64,000 nucleotides of DNA from Scylla paramamosain (Eukaryota > Arthropoda > Malacostraca > Decapoda > Portunidae). Positions 61,609 through 64,000 of this stretch are shown here, piece by piece. The notes under the pieces were generated by a model, which ran no database searches, was not told the DNA's origin, and was given only the letters and a program-made list of their open reading frames with translations. Position 1 is the stretch's first letter; each line of letters opens with the position of its first letter. Made by a program: the position numbers and the translations under genes. The DNA is taken from positions 5,542,501-5,606,500 of the forward strand of contig NC_087161.1 of the NCBI RefSeq assembly GCF_035594125.1, read 5' to 3'.

Positions 61609-62202
61609 TTTTTTTTTTATGTAGGAGGGACACTGGCCAAGGGCAACAAAAATCCAATAAATAAAAAAAGCCCACTGAGATGCCAGTCCCATAAAAGGGT
61701 CCAAAGCGGTAGTCAAAAATTGAAGAATAAGTGTCTTGAAACCTCCCTCTTGAAGGAATTCAAGTCATAGGAATGTGGAAATACAGAAGAAGGCAGGGAG
61801 TTTCAGAGTTTACCAAAGAAAGGGATGAATGATTGAGAATACTGGTTAACTCTTGCATTAGAGAGATGGACAGAATAGGGGTGAGAGAAAGAAGGTCTTG
61901 TGCAGCGAGGCCTCGGGAGGAGGGGAGGCATGCAGCTAGCAAGATCAGAAGGGCAGTTAGCATGAAAATAGCGGTAGAAGACAGCTAGATATGCAACATT
62001 GCGGCGATGAGAGAGAGGCTGAAGACAGTCAGTTAGAGGAAAGGAGTTGATGAGACGAAAAGCTTTTGATTCCACCCTGTCTAGAAGAGCAGTATGAGTG
62101 GAACCCCCAAGACATGTGAAGCATACTCCATACATGGACGGATAATGCCCCTGTGCAGAGTTAGCAGCTGGGGGGGTGAGAAAAACTGGCGGAGACGTCT
62201 CT
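61609..62202 (-). mobile_element. LINE-A copy 3, 3' end only
   Basis: - strand: the last ~0.6 kb of LINE-A (MYGVCFTCLGGSTHTALLDR and AYLAVFYRYF... ) with poly-A at 61609. 5'-truncated at GAGACGTCTC (62202), inside the hAT element. Confidence 0.85.
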
Positions 62203-62384
62203 TTTATTTCAGTACTGTATGATGAACTGAAATTTATTAACCAGCGTCTCTATCATGCAATCCTTTCATATTTAATATAATATTTGCATTATCCTAAATA
62301 TAATTGAGTTTAATCAGCCGTGTGGGTGCGTAACAGTAGAAGGTAACAAATGGTACAAAAGGCTAAAAAGTTTGGGCAAAACTG

Positions 62385-63100
62385 CTATATAAGATGATCT
62401 GTAAATACCCGTGCCTTCATTTAAAGGTCCTGTGCATTGTGAAACAAACGATGGCGCGTGGCAGGTGCGGGAGGAGAACGTTCAATTTGTTAGCCTGATA
62501 ATGGGCAAGGCATCGTGAGCGACCCTTGTGAGCCACGTGGGCCGTAAGGCTTACGAAGGCTTGCCCGCTGGACCTGATTCCACTCCCTCCCCTAGCCCCT
62601 CCCTCTTTTCGCCCCACCCATACGTATTTCCGCCAGCGTTTCCCAGCAGTCAAGGCGCGGCGGGAATTTTCCATGTCCTGCATTGTTCTGTCATTGTCCT
62701 GTGTAGCGGTGAGAAAAAAAATAGAGCTACAATCAATGTTAGAGTATATACAACCTTTCATACCACCACTTCCCGACATCATAAATCACGTGCCTCTCAG
62801 GCTGAGATTGTTTAGACGATAATCACAACTGGCAACACACACACACACACACACACAAGCGCCAGGCTATCCTGGGAAGCCGAGGAGTCTCAAGAGGCGG
62901 CGGGATGACTCCGAAACCAGTACTACCCCGCAGCGGCAGACTCCAACAAGCTGCCCGGAGTGTCGGAGGTGCTGCTTCTGCTTGTCTGAACAGGTATGGC
63001 AAGGCGCGAGGTGAGCGGAACTGTGGTGAATCTGGTGCAGTGGTTTTCAAGCGTTGTTGGTTAGTGGCGCAATTCTACAGCTTGCCCTCTGACAGAGCAA
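62385..63100. other. Unassigned; possible GC-rich 5' exon
   Basis: 62870-63000 is GC-rich and ends TCTGAACAG/GTATGG, a good donor, but neither frame gives a recognisable peptide. (CA)n at 62837-62858. CAGTGGTTTTCAAGCG at 63038 resembles the end of a Charlie-type hAT element but no partner is seen. Confidence 0.3.
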
Positions 63101-63334
63101 CAAGGATATTCAGTAACACTTCTGCCCGTACCTACCTTGATTATTTTTAAATGGCTCTATATAGTAAAAGTTACACGGATTTTTCTTTTTTTTTTCTTTT
63201 ATGGTTCTGGTGACTGATTAAAATTATTCCTACGTTATCAACAGGAGAAACACTCGTGAGAACCCGGCTAATTATTTCTGCGACCTTTGAAAATAGTCAT
63301 GTTGAGTGAACAAAGCGTTTCTGAACACGTGCCT
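63101..63334. repeat. MITE-1 copy
   Basis: Starts near AAGGATATTCAGTAACACTT and ends AAAGCGTTTCTGAACACGTGCC; internal TCTATATAGTAAAAGTTACA, TATCAACAGGAGAAACACTC and GAGAACCCGGCTAATT. Confidence 0.75.
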
Positions 63335-63521
63335 GACTCTGTGTAGTAGGTGCAATGTAGGCTTGCTGAAAGACACGTTTAAAAACACAAGTTTACGAAT
63401 AACTAGTCTAGCGACACTCTAATCTCGGAGTATGGGGGAGTAGGAAGGAACACTGCAGCGCATCGGAATGTCAAGGATGTGGTAAGGTGCTTATAGTGAC
63501 TTGTTGTGTGTGTGTGTGTGT

Positions 63522-63555
<34 letters not shown>

Positions 63556-63901
63556 TGAGCCGCTCCATCAGTCGATGGCGGCTGTGGTGTTGTGGTGCTT
63601 TGTGCTGGTGGAGTGCTATAGTGTGGTAGTGACGTTGTAATGCCACTGTGTTGTTCTCCTTTTATATAATGTGGTGTGATGCAGCTAAATGTTCCCCTTG
63701 TGTTGTGTTGTACTGGTGTGGTGTTACAGTAGTAGTGCTTAGCTTGTGTTGTGATGCCAGTGTTCTCTTATATAACGAGGCGTGGTGCAGCTCAGTGTTC
63801 CTTGTTTGTGTTCGTGACTTTGGGCGCCTGATATGAGAAAACATTAATTAACTCTTATCAGTGTGCAGAAAAGGGATATACTAATTAACCAGCAGCAACA
63901 A

Positions 63902-63960
<59 letters not shown>

Positions 63961-64000
63961 GTTGTAGTAGTAGTAGTAGTAGTAGTAGTAGCAACATCAC
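63335..64000. repeat. (GT)n, (TTA)n, (GTA)n and TGTTGTG-rich sequence
   Basis: (GT)n 63504-63552; 63575-63790 has a duplicated GGTGTGATGCAGCTAAATGTTCC / GGCGTGGTGCAGCTCAGTGTTCC module about 118 bp apart; (TTA)n 63903-63960; (GTA)n 63962-63991. Confidence 0.85.

Larger units (their letters stand above)
57653..62384 (+). mobile_element. Decayed hAT transposon with nested insertions
   Basis: 5' end CAGTGTTGCCCAAACTGGGG (57653) and 3' end AGTTTGGGCAAAACTG (62369-62384) are inverted repeats of each other with one mismatch over 16 bp and have the CAG(T/G)G start of hAT elements. The transposase remnants lie between them in the right order. The 8-bp flanks GCGCCGAG and CTATATAA do not match, so the target duplication has decayed or one end is displaced. 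It contains an LTR-like insertion (58582-60290) and LINE-A copy 3 (61609-62202). Confidence 0.75.

Noticed and set aside
63038..63053. Second hAT terminus (CAGTGGTTTTCAAGCG)
   Set aside because: No inverted partner or transposase was found to pair with it; it may be chance.

Overview
This window is nuclear DNA of an arthropod, most likely a decapod crustacean (probably a crab). The reasons are the extreme density of (GT)n, (GA)n, (TA)n and triplet microsatellites, TTAGG/CCTAA-like pentamer tracts, tRNA-derived SINEs flanked by (CA)n, RT-bearing LINE copies of a type I associate with crab genomes, and short compact exons separated by repeat-filled introns. The species cannot be named from sequence alone.

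Two multi-exon genes can be reconstructed, both on the + strand. (1) 13805-28979: six exons, 510 residues, an SLC10/P3-like sodium-bile acid cotransporter family protein with a signal peptide, an N-terminal extracellular domain and the SLC10 core signatures. (2) 33318-47937: fourteen exons, 672 residues, the orthologue of RMC1 (C18orf8, Mic1), the regulator subunit of the MON1-CCZ1 Rab7 exchange factor. All exon phases agree in both genes. I see no functional link between the two genes. A possible orphan exon lies on the - strand at 52559-52757.

Layout: 1-13000 is intergenic, with minisatellite, a dense microsatellite block, MITEs, CR1-like LINE tails and one 683-bp LTR-like element. 13000-29600 is the SLC10 gene, whose introns hold a 2.3-kb LINE, a second inverted copy of the LTR-like element, a SINE, an expanded MITE and a second, internally deleted LINE copy. 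29600-33240 holds microsatellites, an RNase H LINE fragment sitting between two long (GA)n arrays, and a degenerate satellite leading up to the RMC1 promoter. 33240-48000 is RMC1. 48000-57600 is repeats, a SINE, a LINE 3' end and a degenerate satellite with a ~160-180-bp unit. 57653-62384 is a decayed hAT transposon with nested insertions. 62400-64000 is mostly unassigned, with one more MITE.

The most unusual signal is that several introns contain decayed tandem copies of their own splice junctions. SLC10 intron 5 has about a dozen copies of its 5' splice site at one end and about eight copies of its 3' splice site at the other. RMC1 introns 8 and 5 show the same for a 3' and a 5' junction. 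A second theme is retroelements whose ends fall exactly inside dinucleotide microsatellites. A third is exons whose splice sites are embedded in (TG)n or lie next to a MITE.
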